A stretch of DNA of 64,000 nt from Flavobacterium marginilacus (GCF_026870155.1 NZ_CP113975.1:558001-622000); one strand, 5' to 3'; positions 1 through 8,650 are shown, counted from the stretch's first letter. A program made the numbers and translations. The notes: generated by a model not told the origin, from the sequence alone.

Positions 1-6
1 AATTAT

Positions 7-38
7 TTGGTGGTTTCATAAAATTGTGGTTAATTTGC
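7..38 (+). promoter_or_regulatory. Promoter of the metX riboswitch transcript
   Basis: A TTG at 7-9 and a -7-like TTAATTTG at 30-37 fit the Bacteroidota promoter pattern (TTG, about 20 bp, TAnnTTTG) with one mismatch. It sits about 30 bp upstream of the SAM riboswitch, in the same arrangement as the better-matching promoter at 15846-15876 before the second riboswitch. The match is by eye. Confidence 0.5.
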
Positions 39-65
39 ACCGTTAAGTTCAGAAACGTATTGAAA

Positions 66-172
66 TGTTATAAAGAAAGGCAGAGGGATTAGACCCGATG
101 AAGCCTTAGCAACCCTTCGATTTATCGAAGAAGGTGCTGCATTCTACCACGCCCAAACGTGGAAAGATAACA
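66..172 (+). promoter_or_regulatory. SAM-I (S-box) riboswitch upstream of metX
   Basis: This leader RNA would bind S-adenosylmethionine and lower metX expression when methionine is plentiful. The P1 stem pairs TGTTAT (66-71) with ATAACA (167-172). The S-box core is recognisable: AGAGGGATTAGACCC, then GATGAAGCCTTAGCAACC, a small hairpin (TTCGATttATCGAA), AAGGTGCTGCATTCTACC and a last hairpin (CCACG/CGTGG). A near-identical core occurs at 15900-16003 before metH. How it acts is not clear. AAGAAAG just after the 5' side of P1 could pair with CTTTCTT at 200-206 as a competing fold, but this is only a suggestion. Confidence 0.93.
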
Positions 173-246
173 CAAAGAAAATCATCTAGTTTTTTTCAGC
201 TTTCTTCATAATATTTCCGGTACAAATCAAAAAAAATAATAAAGAT

Positions 247-1215
247 TTGAAATTGGAAAATAAACCAACTATAATTACCATACAAAATTTTACTACTGAA
301 AGTGGTGCTTTTTATGCTTCGATCAATTTGAGTTATGAAATTTTCGGACGTGATCTGCATACTGCGCCTATTGTTTTGGTCAATCATGCACTTACCGGAA
401 ACTCACATGTTGTGGGGTCTAAAGGATGGTGGAATGTACTGATAGGTGAAAACAGAACAATTGATACTAGTAAATATACCATACTTGCTTTTAATGTGCC
501 TGGAAATGGTTTTGATGGAACAGTTATTGAAAACCATTTGGATTTTACGGCGAGAGATGTGGCAAAACTTTTTATAGAAGGGCTGAAAATACTTGAAATT
601 AATCAATTATATGCCATCATCGGCGGTTCTGTAGGTGGTGGAATTGCTTGGGAAATTGCTGGATTGGAACCTAAAATAACAAAACATTTAATTCCGATTG
701 CGACCGACTGGAAATCGACTGACTGGCTGATTGCAAACTGTTTTTTACAGGAACAGATTCTGAGTAATTCGGCAAAGCCGATTGAAGATGCCCGAATTCA
801 TGCCATGTTATGTTATAGAACGCCGGAGTCTTTTAAGGCAAAATTTGACCGAACGACGAATCAGGAGTTATTGATTTTTAATATCGAAAGCTGGTTACAG
901 CACCACGGTGAAAAATTGCAGAAACGTTTTCAGCTTTCGGCTTACAAATTGATGAATCAGCTGCTGAAAACGATAGATGTTGCCCGGGGAAGGGAATCTT
1001 TTGTGGCGGTGGCATCACAGATAGAAGCAGATATACATATTATCGGGATTAATTCGGATTTATTTTTTACGGTAAATGAAAATAAAGCGACCTACGAAAC
1101 ATTGAAAGAACACAAGAAAAACGTCACGTTTCAGGAGATTGATTCCATTCATGGGCATGATGCTTTCCTGATTGAATATAAACAATTGGACAGCTTGCTT
1201 AAAGGTGTTTTTTAG
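247..1215 (+). CDS. metX: Homoserine O-acetyltransferase (MetX-type alpha/beta hydrolase)
   Basis: Cytoplasmic enzyme that acylates homoserine, normally with acetyl-CoA, and so commits it to methionine. The 322-residue protein has the MetX block HALTGNS (47-53), the nucleophile elbow GGSVGGG with Ser128, and the C-terminal HGHDAFL block carrying the catalytic His (about 304). It is shorter than the usual 350-380 residues. The start is TTG at 247, because no ATG lies between the riboswitch and the first conserved block. The SAM riboswitch upstream and the aspartokinase/homoserine dehydrogenase gene downstream (which makes its substrate) agree with the call. Acetyl versus succinyl preference cannot be read from sequence. 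Confidence 0.9.
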   Translation: MKLENKPTIITIQNFTTESGAFYASINLSYEIFGRDLHTAPIVLVNHALTGNSHVVGSKGWWNVLIGENRTIDTSKYTILAFNVPGNGFDGTVIENHLDFTARDVAKLFIEGLKILEINQLYAIIGGSVGGGIAWEIAGLEPKITKHLIPIATDWKSTDWLIANCFLQEQILSNSAKPIEDARIHAMLCYRTPESFKAKFDRTTNQELLIFNIESWLQHHGEKLQKRFQLSAYKLMNQLLKTIDVARGRESFVAVASQIEADIHIIGINSDLFFTVNENKATYETLKEHKKNVTFQEIDSIHGHDAFLIEYKQLDSLLKGVF

Positions 1216-1261
1216 AAGCAAAATGATTGTGGTTTTGCAGAAAAGCTGTGGATAACTGCTC

Positions 1262-1377
1262 GCGTGAGGGATAGAAGCAAGCTACCAACGTAGCGCGGAT
1301 AGCCCGACAGCATCCCGATAAAAGGGCGAGTAAAGACAAAGTGAAGTTGCCCTTTTTATCGGGATGGTGGCACGCCC
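1262..1377. repeat. Structured intergenic repeat, copy A
   Basis: The 238-bp gap between metX and thrA holds a foldable element. An outer stem GCGTG (1262-1266)/CACGC (1371-1375) encloses a two-sided internal loop GGGATAGAAG / GCGGATAGCCC around a small hairpin GCTAC-caac-GTAGC (1281-1294), then a long hairpin of about 18 bp built from CATCCCGATAAAAGGGC and its complement (1310-1366). Copies B (18602-18693) and C (35981-36064) share the GATAGnAG / CGrATAGC loop. From memory it resembles the Bacteroidota Flavo-1 type RNA motif; I could not check this. Confidence 0.65.
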
Positions 1378-1453
1378 AATTAATGATTATAAAAGGAGAA
1401 AAAGATATAAAAGAATTGGTCGAAATAAGATTTTGACTTAAAAGAGTAGAACA

Positions 1454-3868
1454 ATGAAAATATTAAAATTTGGAGGAAAGTCTTTGTCAAACGGAGACGG
1501 AATCAATAAAGTGGTTGCAATTATTGAGAGTAAGGTGAAAGCAGGCGAGCAGATTGCGATAGTAGTTTCGGCACGCGGGAATGCCACAGATGAATTGGAA
1601 GCAATATTGGCGCTTGCTTCAAAAAATGGGGATTACAAACCGCTTTTTGAGGATTTTAAAAAATATCAGCAGGATGTTTATGCAGACGTAGATTTGTCTG
1701 AAGAGTTCAGCAAGCTGGAAAAATTATTTGAAGGCGTGAGCCTCATTGGGGATTACAGCGTGAAAATTAAGGATGAGGTTTTGTCTAAAGGCGAACTGAT
1801 TTCGGCTAAATTATTGACCGCGATTTTGGTAAAAAAAGGTATAAAAGCCAATTTTGCCGACACTAGAGAATTGATAAAAACCGATTCGAATTATGGTGAT
1901 GCACAGCCTGTGGAGCAATTGTCAAAGAAGAATGTGGTGGCTTATTTTAAGGAACACAATGGCGAGACGGTGAATGTTGTTACGGGCTTTATAGGTTCCA
2001 ATAGTAAAAACGAAGCAACGACTCTGGGCAGGAACGGCAGTAATTACACGGCTTCACTGCTTGCAAATTATCTGGATGCAAAAGAGCTTCAGAATTACAC
2101 GCACGTTGATGGAATCTATACTGCAAACCCTGATTTGGTTTTTGATGCTAAAAAAATTGATCATTTGACGTTTAATGAAGCGAATGAGCTGGCCAATTTT
2201 GGAGCAACCATTTTGCATGCAAAGACGATTATTCCGTTGCTGGAAAAAAATATTCCGCTTCGTATTTTAAATACGTTCAATCATGAAAATCAAGGAACTT
2301 TAATTACGTCAAATGCTAATAAGGAAGGAATTAAAACACTTTCGGTTCTTGAGAACGTGGCTTTGGTGAATCTGGAAGGAAGAGGACTGCTTGGTAAAAC
2401 TGGTGTCGATGCCCGAATTTTTAAAGTGATGGGCGACAACGAAATCAGTGTGAGTATCATTTCGCAGGGTTCATCCGAAAGGGGAATCGGAATTGTGGTC
2501 GATGCCGATAAAGCGACCCGAGCGATGATTGAACTGGAAAAAGAATTTGAAAACGATTTTTATTCCAAAGACGTCAATAAAATTACGGTTACCGATAATG
2601 TTTCGGTGATTTCGATTATTGGCCAGGATTTGAGCACGTTTCACAAACCTTATACAGCTTTGATTAAAAACAAAATTGTTCCTATCCTTTTCAACAATAC
2701 GGTTACGGGGAAAAACGTGAGTTTGGTGGTGAGAAAATCCGAGCTGAACAAGGCATTGAACGTAATTCACGGAGAGATTTTTGGAGTTTCCAAGAAAATA
2801 AACATTGCAGTTTTTGGTCATGGATTGGTAGGCGGAACGCTGATTAACCAAATATTGGAATCGGCTGGAGCTATCGAAAAGCGTAAGGGAATTAAACTGA
2901 ATGTTTTTGCGATTGCTAATTCCAAAAGCCTGCTTTTGAATAAAGACGGAGTTTCGCCAAACTGGAGAAATGAAATTCAAAACAATGGAGTTGCTTATAC
3001 GATTGATGATGTTATCGCTTTCGCTAATGATAATCATTTGGAGAATTTGATTGCCATTGACAATTCAGCAAGTAAATCTTTTGTTGAGAATTATATTAAA
3101 CTGGCAGAAAATAGTTTTGACCTAATTTCATCCAATAAAGTGGCGAATACGTTGAGTTATTCATTTTACAAACAATTGCGTCAGGTATTGGAAGACAACC
3201 AAAAAACATATTTGTATGAAACAAATGTAGGTGCAGGTTTGCCATTGATTGATACGATAAAATTATTACATCTTTCGGGTGAAAACATCACGAAGATAAA
3301 AGGGGTTTTCTCAGGGACTTTGAGTTATCTGTTTAATAATTTTTCTGCCAAAGACGCTCCGTTCAGCGAAATATTGAAAGAAGCTATCGATAATGGTTAC
3401 ACAGAACCAGACCCAAGAGAAGACCTTTGTGGAAACGACGTGGGAAGAAAATTATTGATTTTGGCTAGAGAATTAGACTTACAGAATGAGTTTGAAGAGA
3501 TTTCAATTCAGAATTTAATTCCAGAGCATTTACGTGAAGGAGAAGTTTCGGATTTCTTAAATAAACTGAAAGAGTTTGATCCGATTTATGATAAAATTAA
3601 AGCCGACCAACAGCCAAACCACGTGTTAAGATACATTGGTGAATTATCGGGTGATTTGCAAAATGACAAAGGAAATTTAGAAGTAAAATTAGTTTCAGTA
3701 CCAAAAGACACTGCACTAGGCGGATTGAAAGGTTCGGATTCGTTCTTCGAAATTTACACAGAATCGTATGGTGACAGACCAATCGTGATTCAAGGAGCTG
3801 GAGCAGGATCTGCTGTAACTGCGAGAGGTGTTTTTGGAGATATTTTGAGATTATCGGATAAAGGGTAA
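1454..3868 (+). CDS. thrA: Bifunctional aspartate kinase / homoserine dehydrogenase
   Basis: Catalyses the first and third steps from aspartate to homoserine, feeding methionine and threonine synthesis. The 804 residues hold an N-terminal aspartokinase (about 1-290, beginning KFGGKSL), tandem ACT regulatory domains (about 300-440) and a C-terminal homoserine dehydrogenase whose Rossmann motif FGHGLVGG lies near residue 452. GAGLPLIDTI, EPDPREDLCGNDVGRK and GAGAG near the end are homoserine dehydrogenase blocks. The kinase signature reads GGKS rather than the usual GGTS. It follows metX by 238 bp and is probably under the same methionine control. Whether it is inhibited by threonine or methionine cannot be told. 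Confidence 0.95.
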   Translation: MKILKFGGKSLSNGDGINKVVAIIESKVKAGEQIAIVVSARGNATDELEAILALASKNGDYKPLFEDFKKYQQDVYADVDLSEEFSKLEKLFEGVSLIGDYSVKIKDEVLSKGELISAKLLTAILVKKGIKANFADTRELIKTDSNYGDAQPVEQLSKKNVVAYFKEHNGETVNVVTGFIGSNSKNEATTLGRNGSNYTASLLANYLDAKELQNYTHVDGIYTANPDLVFDAKKIDHLTFNEANELANFGATILHAKTIIPLLEKNIPLRILNTFNHENQGTLITSNANKEGIKTLSVLENVALVNLEGRGLLGKTGVDARIFKVMGDNEISVSIISQGSSERGIGIVVDADKATRAMIELEKEFENDFYSKDVNKITVTDNVSVISIIGQDLSTFHKPYTALIKNKIVPILFNNTVTGKNVSLVVRKSELNKALNVIHGEIFGVSKKINIAVFGHGLVGGTLINQILESAGAIEKRKGIKLNVFAIANSKSLLLNKDGVSPNWRNEIQNNGVAYTIDDVIAFANDNHLENLIAIDNSASKSFVENYIKLAENSFDLISSNKVANTLSYSFYKQLRQVLEDNQKTYLYETNVGAGLPLIDTIKLLHLSGENITKIKGVFSGTLSYLFNNFSAKDAPFSEILKEAIDNGYTEPDPREDLCGNDVGRKLLILARELDLQNEFEEISIQNLIPEHLREGEVSDFLNKLKEFDPIYDKIKADQQPNHVLRYIGELSGDLQNDKGNLEVKLVSVPKDTALGGLKGSDSFFEIYTESYGDRPIVIQGAGAGSAVTARGVFGDILRLSDKG

Positions 3869-3973
3869 AGGATTTTAGATTGCAGGTTTTTGATTTTAGA
3901 TTTCAGATTGCAGGATAATGATAACCGTTGAATCTGCGTTTGAAAAACGTATTATTCACATTAAAAAATAGCT

Positions 3974-4216
3974 ATGGTTGAAGTTTTTAGTGGTTCGTAT
4001 TTTGAGGCAATGAACGTTAGAAATTTATTGGAAGGAAATGAAATTTCAGTTTTTGCTCAAAATGAATACATGTCAAATATTGAGCCTTGGGCTGTTACTT
4101 CGGGAGGGTTGAATCCTGTAAAGCTTCAGGTTAATGAATCTGATAAGGAAGCATCAAGGACAATAATTGAAGATTATTTAAAGGGTAATAATAATTTAGA
4201 GACTGAGGATAAATAA
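3974..4216 (+). CDS. DUF2007 family protein
   Basis: An 80-residue soluble protein with the typical start of the DUF2007 (putative signal-transducing protein) family: VEVFSGSYFEAMNVRNLLEGNEISVFAQNEY, that is, 'moves between targets' spacing followed by a short ferredoxin-like fold ending in EASRTIIEDYL. These proteins resemble a PII-like half-domain but have no proven function. It lies 105 bp after thrA behind a low-complexity spacer and is probably co-transcribed with the methionine genes. There are no catalytic residues to point to. Confidence 0.8.
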   Translation: MVEVFSGSYFEAMNVRNLLEGNEISVFAQNEYMSNIEPWAVTSGGLNPVKLQVNESDKEASRTIIEDYLKGNNNLETEDK

Positions 4217-4243
4217 AAATAACAAAACTCCTGCTTTGGCTTT

Positions 4244-4271
4244 CCTCTCCTTTGGAGAGTTGGGGGTGAGG
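4244..4271. repeat. Microrepeat CCTCTCCTTTGGAGAG-type, copy 1
   Basis: A short partly palindromic unit, CTCTCCTTTGGAGAG followed by TTGGGGGTGAGGAAA, sits just upstream of the OsmC gene. A diverged copy (CTTCTTTCGAGAGGGTTGAGGTGAGGAAA) lies at 7776-7806 just upstream of cysH. In both cases the GTGAGGAAA end is 15-20 bp before the start codon, so it becomes the 5' untranslated region of the next gene. Confidence 0.6.
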
Positions 4272-4288
4272 AAATAACAACAATAAAA

Positions 4289-4723
4289 ATGAAAATAACA
4301 CTTAACAGAGTAAACGATAACTTCCATTTTGAGTTAAAAAACGAACGCGGTCACATCGTAAATATTGATGCAAGACCAGAATTTGGAGGAAATGATATGG
4401 GACCAAGCCCAATGGAATTAGTATTGATGGGCGTTGCAGGATGCAGCGGTATCGATATGATTTCGATTCTAAAAAAACAGCGCCAGGAAATCACTTCTTT
4501 CAAAGCTGAGGTTGAAGGGGAACGTGTACAGGTAGGTGAAGCAAAACCATTTAAAGATATTTATGTGGTTTTTTCTTTGGAAGGAAATATTAAAGAAGAC
4601 AAAGCGGCCAAAGCGGCACAATTATCATTCGATAAATACTGTTCAGTTTCTAAAACTGTAGAACCAACAGCAACAATACACTATAAAGTAGTTTTGAACG
4701 GAGTGGAATTAGCCAAAATCTAA
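4289..4723 (+). CDS. OsmC family protein
   Basis: A 144-residue OsmC/Ohr-like protein. It has the two conserved cysteines of the family, one in VAGCSGIDMISIL (about residue 52) and one in DKYCSVSKTV (about 117), set in the usual alpha/beta frame with DMGPSPMELVLMGVAGC. Family members reduce organic or inorganic hydroperoxides with these cysteines; whether this one is a peroxidase or a thiol-handling relative is not known. It sits between thrA/DUF2007 and metZ, so it is probably co-expressed with sulfur metabolism. The ATG at 4289 is the only reasonable start. Confidence 0.88.
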   Translation: MKITLNRVNDNFHFELKNERGHIVNIDARPEFGGNDMGPSPMELVLMGVAGCSGIDMISILKKQRQEITSFKAEVEGERVQVGEAKPFKDIYVVFSLEGNIKEDKAAKAAQLSFDKYCSVSKTVEPTATIHYKVVLNGVELAKI

Positions 4724-4761
4724 AGACATTCATAAACTAAAAAACATACAAACAAAAAAAC

Positions 4762-5934
4762 ATGAACGAACAAGAATTTGGTTTTGAAACCGAAGCCATC
4801 CGCGGTCAAATAGAAAGAACTCAATATTTAGAGCATTCAGTTCCCTTATATTTAACATCCAGTTTTGTATTTGAAGATGCCGAAGACATGCGTGCTTCTT
4901 TTGCAGATGAAAAAGATCGTAATATTTACAGCCGATACAGCAATCCGAATACGAACGAATTTATAGATAAAATCTGCAGAATGGAAGGTGCTGAGGCAGG
5001 TTTCGCATTTGCATCGGGTATGGCTGCGGTGTATTCTACTTTTATGGCTCTGCTGAAATCAGGAGATCATATTGTGTCTTCTAGCAGTGTTTTTGGGACA
5101 ACTCATTCTTTGTTTATGAATTATTATCCAAAATGGGGTATTGAAACATCTTATTTTGACCTTACTAAACCAGAAACCATTGAAGGTTTGATACAGTCAA
5201 ATACAAAGATACTTTTTGCTGAATCACCGACTAATCCAGCTGTTGATATTATTGATTTAGAGCTTTTGGGAAATATTGCCAAAAAGCACAACTTGATTTT
5301 GATTATCGATAACTGTTTCGCTACGCCATACATTCAGCAGCCTATAAAATGGGGTGCGCATTTGGTTATCCATTCGGCAACTAAATTAATTGACGGTCAA
5401 GGAAGAGTTTTGGGCGGAATCACAGTAGGTAACGCCGATCTGATTAAAGATATTTACCTGTTTTCACGACTTACAGGTCCTGCATTATCACCTTTTAATG
5501 CGTGGGTATTGTCAAAAAGTTTGGAGACTTTGGCAGTCCGTGTCGAAAGACATTGCGAAAATGCATTGAAAGTGGCTGAGTTTCTGGAAAAACATCCAAA
5601 CGTAAACAGCGTGAAATATCCGTTCCTGAAATCGCATCCACAGTATGAAATCGCTCAAAAACAAATGAAATTAGGAGGTAATATTGTTGCGTTCGAAGTG
5701 AAAGGTGGCATTGAAGCGGGAAGAGCATTTTTAAACAAAATAAAATTATGTTCATTGTCGCCAAATTTAGGTGATACCAGAACAATTGTAACGCATCCGG
5801 CCTCTACAACTCACAGTAAATTAACCGTTGAAGAGCGTCTTGCCGTGAGCATAACAGATGGTTTGGTTCGTGTGTCCGTAGGATTGGAAACCGTAGAAGA
5901 TGTAATCGCCGATTTGGAGCAGGCGCTTTCTTAA
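4762..5934 (+). CDS. metZ: O-acylhomoserine sulfhydrylase / trans-sulfuration PLP enzyme
   Basis: A 390-residue Cys/Met-metabolism PLP enzyme. The PLP lysine is Lys208 in HSATKLIDGQGR; the DGQGR tail is characteristic of O-succinylhomoserine sulfhydrylases (MetZ) rather than cystathionine gamma-synthase. Other family blocks are RYSNPNTNEF, FASGMAAV, DNCFATPY, LSPNLGDTRTIVTHPASTTHS and GLVRVSVGLETVEDVIADL. It would replace the acyl group of acylhomoserine with sulfide to give homocysteine, linking the sulfate pathway (from 7.8 kb) to MetH (from 16.4 kb). The neighbouring MetX suggests that the substrate is O-acetylhomoserine in practice. Cystathionine gamma-synthase activity is a possible alternative. 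Confidence 0.88.
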   Translation: MNEQEFGFETEAIRGQIERTQYLEHSVPLYLTSSFVFEDAEDMRASFADEKDRNIYSRYSNPNTNEFIDKICRMEGAEAGFAFASGMAAVYSTFMALLKSGDHIVSSSSVFGTTHSLFMNYYPKWGIETSYFDLTKPETIEGLIQSNTKILFAESPTNPAVDIIDLELLGNIAKKHNLILIIDNCFATPYIQQPIKWGAHLVIHSATKLIDGQGRVLGGITVGNADLIKDIYLFSRLTGPALSPFNAWVLSKSLETLAVRVERHCENALKVAEFLEKHPNVNSVKYPFLKSHPQYEIAQKQMKLGGNIVAFEVKGGIEAGRAFLNKIKLCSLSPNLGDTRTIVTHPASTTHSKLTVEERLAVSITDGLVRVSVGLETVEDVIADLEQALS

Positions 5935-6015
5935 ATGAAGCCATTCTTTTTTTAAGTTCTATTTTTTTGATTTAAAAAGAGTATATTCGTACGTAATAAA
6001 AATAGTATAATCGAT

Positions 6016-6023
6016 TATATTTG
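6016..6023 (+). promoter_or_regulatory. Possible -7 element before the RDD gene
   Basis: TATATTTG matches TAnnTTTG but ends only 9 bp before the ATG at 6033, which would make the mRNA almost leaderless. No good TTG lies at the expected upstream distance, so this is weak. Confidence 0.3.
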
Positions 6024-6032
6024 ATTTTAAAC

Positions 6033-6533
6033 ATGAAAAACACTACATATATTCTTGATGAAAAATTATTAGTATCCGGCGGGAAAAGATTCTTGAATTA
6101 TATTTTAGATTTATCTTTTTATGTAATATTTATTGTTTTTTTGGCATTTATAACGGCTGTCATTGCTACGTTATTAGGTTTAACAAATGTACTTCTTTGG
6201 ATGCAGAATATTTCTGATTTACAATCGAATATAATAGCCGTTATTGTAATGATAATCTATTATGTACTTACAGAAGGAATACTAGGCAGGTCACTTGCAA
6301 AATTTATAACGGGGACTATAGTAGTAGATGAAAATGGTGAGAAACCATCATTTGGAATTTTTTTTCAAAGAACACTATGTCGTTTAATTCCATTTGAAGC
6401 TTTTTCTTTTTTAGGTAATTCAGGAAGAGGCTGGCATGATTCTATCTCAGATACATATGTTGTTGATAAAAAAGAATTAGAAAAAAGTCTAAGAATATTT
6501 AATGAAATGGATCAAATAGGTGAAGTTTCATAA
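6033..6533 (+). CDS. RDD family integral membrane protein
   Basis: A protein of about 166 residues with an RDD domain: an Arg-bearing start (GGKRFLNYILDLSFYVIFIVF), two or three hydrophobic membrane spans (about 20-50 and 65-85), then GRSLAKFITGTIVVDENGEKPSFG and the second charged block RTLCRLIPFEAFSFL. I chose the ATG at 6033 over an in-frame TTG at 6021. RDD proteins are poorly characterised and some are linked to ion transport. It is followed by a strong terminator and seems to be a single gene, not part of the methionine set. Confidence 0.82.
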   Translation: MKNTTYILDEKLLVSGGKRFLNYILDLSFYVIFIVFLAFITAVIATLLGLTNVLLWMQNISDLQSNIIAVIVMIIYYVLTEGILGRSLAKFITGTIVVDENGEKPSFGIFFQRTLCRLIPFEAFSFLGNSGRGWHDSISDTYVVDKKELEKSLRIFNEMDQIGEVS

Positions 6534-6550
6534 GTAAATATAATTATAGC

Positions 6551-6582
6551 AATAGCCCACGGTTTCAGCCGTGGGTTTATTG
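6551..6582 (+). terminator. Intrinsic terminator after the RDD gene
   Basis: The stem AATAgCCCACGG (6551-6562) pairs with CCGTGGGtTTATT (6569-6581) around TTTCAG, followed by a short T-rich stretch. The tract is AT-rich rather than a pure T run. Confidence 0.65.
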
Positions 6583-6608
6583 ATTTTATACTATTCATTT
6601 ATTCAATA

Positions 6609-7127
6609 ATGAAACCAAGATTAATCATTTTATCGGATTTATGGGGAAAGGAAAAATCTAATTGGGTTTCATTTTATACTGAATTATTAAAGGACAAGTT
6701 CGAAATTCAATATTATGACTGCTGTGAATTGGCAGAAATTGACAAAACCGAATATTTCGAAGAAAATCTCCATAATCAGTTTATTAATGGCGGGATAGAA
6801 AAAGCAGTTGCGAATCTTTTGAAAGCAGGAAATAATGAAATTGATATTCTGGCCTTTAGTATTGGCGGTACAATTGCATGGAAAGCGGTTTTAAAAGGAC
6901 TGAATATTAGAAGTTTTTTTGCTGTTTCATCAACACGCCTGCGTTATGAGAATGAAACTCCGAAAGGAAGAATAAAACTCTATTACGGAGAAAATGACAG
7001 CAATAAGCCAAAGAGTGATTGGTTTCAAAAAAAATCCATAGCTTTTGAAATCATAAAAAATAAAGAACATGATTTTTATACAGATAAAGATTTCGCGATT
7101 GAAATCTGTAATGATTTTTTAAAATAA
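6609..7127 (+). CDS. Small alpha/beta hydrolase-like protein
   Basis: A 172-residue soluble protein with a serine-hydrolase elbow at about 94-100 (AFSIGGTIAW, candidate nucleophile Ser in FSIGG) and a late His in KEHDFYTDKDF that could complete the triad. It is shorter than a complete alpha/beta hydrolase and lacks a lid. The substrate is unknown. No signal peptide is present. It stands alone between a terminator and the Rrf2 gene. Confidence 0.6.
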   Translation: MKPRLIILSDLWGKEKSNWVSFYTELLKDKFEIQYYDCCELAEIDKTEYFEENLHNQFINGGIEKAVANLLKAGNNEIDILAFSIGGTIAWKAVLKGLNIRSFFAVSSTRLRYENETPKGRIKLYYGENDSNKPKSDWFQKKSIAFEIIKNKEHDFYTDKDFAIEICNDFLK

Positions 7128-7249
7128 TTTCATACAACTGACTTACAAAAGGATAAAGTTTGTAGTTTCGCAAATATATTTTAAAAATGATTTTTTATAT
7201 TCAAAAAAATCTGAAATCTAAATTCTAAAATCTGCAATCTTAGATCAAC

Positions 7250-7660
7250 ATGCTTTCAAAGAAAACAAAATACGGAATAAAAGCACTGACTTTTCTGGCT
7301 AGACGCGAGAATAAAGAGCCTGTTGCCATTGCTGATATTGCTCAAAGCGAGCACATTTCGATAAAATTTCTGGAAAGTATTTTGTTATTGCTTAGAAACT
7401 CCGGTTTCCTTGGTGCCAAAAAAGGAAAAGGAGGCGGCTACTACCTGATAAAAGACCCAAAAGACATTAGTATGGCCAAAGTATACCGCATCCTTGAAGG
7501 TCCCATTGCCTTGCTTCCTTGTGCAAGTCACAATTTTTATGAAAGATGTGATGATTGTGATGACGAAATAACCTGTGGCGCTCGCCGCTTAATGACTCAG
7601 GTTAGGGACAATACACTCAAGGTTCTTGAGAATAACACTCTGGCAGACATTGCATTCTAA
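7250..7660 (+). CDS. Rrf2 family transcriptional regulator, probably of sulfate assimilation
   Basis: A 136-residue Rrf2 protein: N-terminal winged helix (MLSKKTKYGIKALTFLARR, then DIAQSEHISIKFLESILLLLRNSGFLGAKKGKGGGYYL) and a C-terminal cysteine cluster (LPCASHNFYERCDDCDDEITCGAR, four Cys at about 87-106). IscR/NsrR-type members bind an Fe-S cluster through such cysteines, while CymR-type members sense cysteine supply through a partner protein. The gene directly precedes cysH, with a good promoter between them at 7707-7714, so control of the following cys genes is the natural reading. The ligand cannot be decided from sequence. Confidence 0.88.
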   Translation: MLSKKTKYGIKALTFLARRENKEPVAIADIAQSEHISIKFLESILLLLRNSGFLGAKKGKGGGYYLIKDPKDISMAKVYRILEGPIALLPCASHNFYERCDDCDDEITCGARRLMTQVRDNTLKVLENNTLADIAF

Positions 7661-7706
7661 ATTATAAAATTTATTTAAAATTTATTTTCAATTTAAAAAA
7701 AAGTAG

Positions 7707-7714
7707 TACTTTTG
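7707..7714 (+). promoter_or_regulatory. -7 element of the cys (sulfate assimilation) transcript
   Basis: TACTTTTG followed by C is an exact TAnnTTTG match about 105 bp upstream of cysH. The upstream 20 bp is A/T-rich without a clear TTG, which would suit a promoter that needs an activator or is blocked by the adjacent Rrf2 protein. Confidence 0.6.
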
Positions 7715-7775
7715 CAAAGTAATCTAGTAACCCGATAGGGTAATGGATTTAAAATAAAAATTAAATCCGCTTTTT

Positions 7776-7806
7776 CCTTCTTCTTTCGAGAGGGTTGAGG
7801 TGAGGA
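7776..7806. repeat. Microrepeat CCTCTCC-type, copy 2
   Basis: A diverged copy of the unit at 4244-4271 (TTCTTTCGAGAGGGTTGAGG then TGAGGAAA), again ending just before a start codon, here cysH. The original palindrome has decayed in this copy. Confidence 0.5.
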
Positions 7807-7820
7807 AAACGAAAATAAAA

Positions 7821-8522
7821 ATGAGCACAGAAATAGCAAATGCTTTATTGGAAAAAACGGCTGGTTTCTCGATTGAGGAAACTTTGGCTTTTTTGGCTGA
7901 TGAGTACAAAGGGAAAGTGATTTTTTCGACTTCATTTGGACAGGAAGACCAAGTTATAACTGCAATGATTGCCAAGAATGAATTGCCAATCAGCATTTTT
8001 ACACTGGATACTGGAAGATTGTTTCAGGAAACCTATGATGTTTTTCATAGAACGGTAAAAAAATACAAAGTAGCTATTCAAACCTATTTTCCTGAGGCCA
8101 GTGCTGTGGAAAATCTGTTGAATACAAAAGGGCCAAACAGCTTCTACGAATCGGTGGAGAATAGAAAAGAATGCTGTTTTATTCGAAAAGTAGCTCCATT
8201 GACGAAAGCCTTGAAAGGAAATGAAATTTGGATTACCGGTTTACGTGCTGAACAATCAGAAAACAGAAATGATTTGAAAGCCTTTGAATACGATGCCCAT
8301 TTCAATATCATAAAATTCAATCCATTGCTGAAATGGAGTTTGGAAGATGTTCAAAAATATATTGATGAAAATAATGTGCCACAGAATGCTTTGCACAAAA
8401 AAGGCTTCGTAAGCATTGGCTGTGCGCCTTGTACCAGAGCGATTGCCGAAGGAGAGGACATTAGAGCTGGAAGATGGTCATGGGAATCAAGCCATAAAGA
8501 ATGCGGATTGCACCAGAAATAA
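7821..8522 (+). CDS. cysH: Adenylylsulfate (APS/PAPS) reductase
   Basis: Reduces activated sulfate to sulfite in the cytoplasm with thioredoxin as donor. The 233-residue protein (start chosen at ATG 7821 rather than GTG 7800) has the PP-loop-like STSFGQEDQV, LDTGRLF, the cysteine pairs Cys118-Cys119 (ECCFIRK) and Cys201/Cys204 (GCAPCTR), and the C-terminal KECGLH with Cys228. The two extra Cys pairs are those that hold a [4Fe-4S] cluster in APS reductases, so APS rather than PAPS is the likely substrate. This fits the absence of an APS kinase here. First gene of the cys cluster. Confidence 0.93.
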   Translation: MSTEIANALLEKTAGFSIEETLAFLADEYKGKVIFSTSFGQEDQVITAMIAKNELPISIFTLDTGRLFQETYDVFHRTVKKYKVAIQTYFPEASAVENLLNTKGPNSFYESVENRKECCFIRKVAPLTKALKGNEIWITGLRAEQSENRNDLKAFEYDAHFNIIKFNPLLKWSLEDVQKYIDENNVPQNALHKKGFVSIGCAPCTRAIAEGEDIRAGRWSWESSHKECGLHQK

Positions 8523-8650
8523 AAGTTTAAAAAGTTTAATCGGTTATTTGTTTAAAGGTTTAATCGGAAAAGTTTAATTGTTGAATATTCAACGATATAA
8601 CAAATCAGCGATTTAACGATTTAACGAATCAACAATCAACAAATAAAATA

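Noticed and set aside
2471..3037. 188-codon minus-strand ORF opposite thrA
   Set aside because: It lies fully inside the well-conserved aspartokinase/homoserine dehydrogenase gene and resembles no family.
4244..7806. CCTCTCC-type microrepeats as regulator binding sites shared by the OsmC gene and cysH
   Set aside because: They lie inside the 5' untranslated region, the second copy has lost its palindrome, and such units are widespread intergenic repeats in these genomes as far as I recall.
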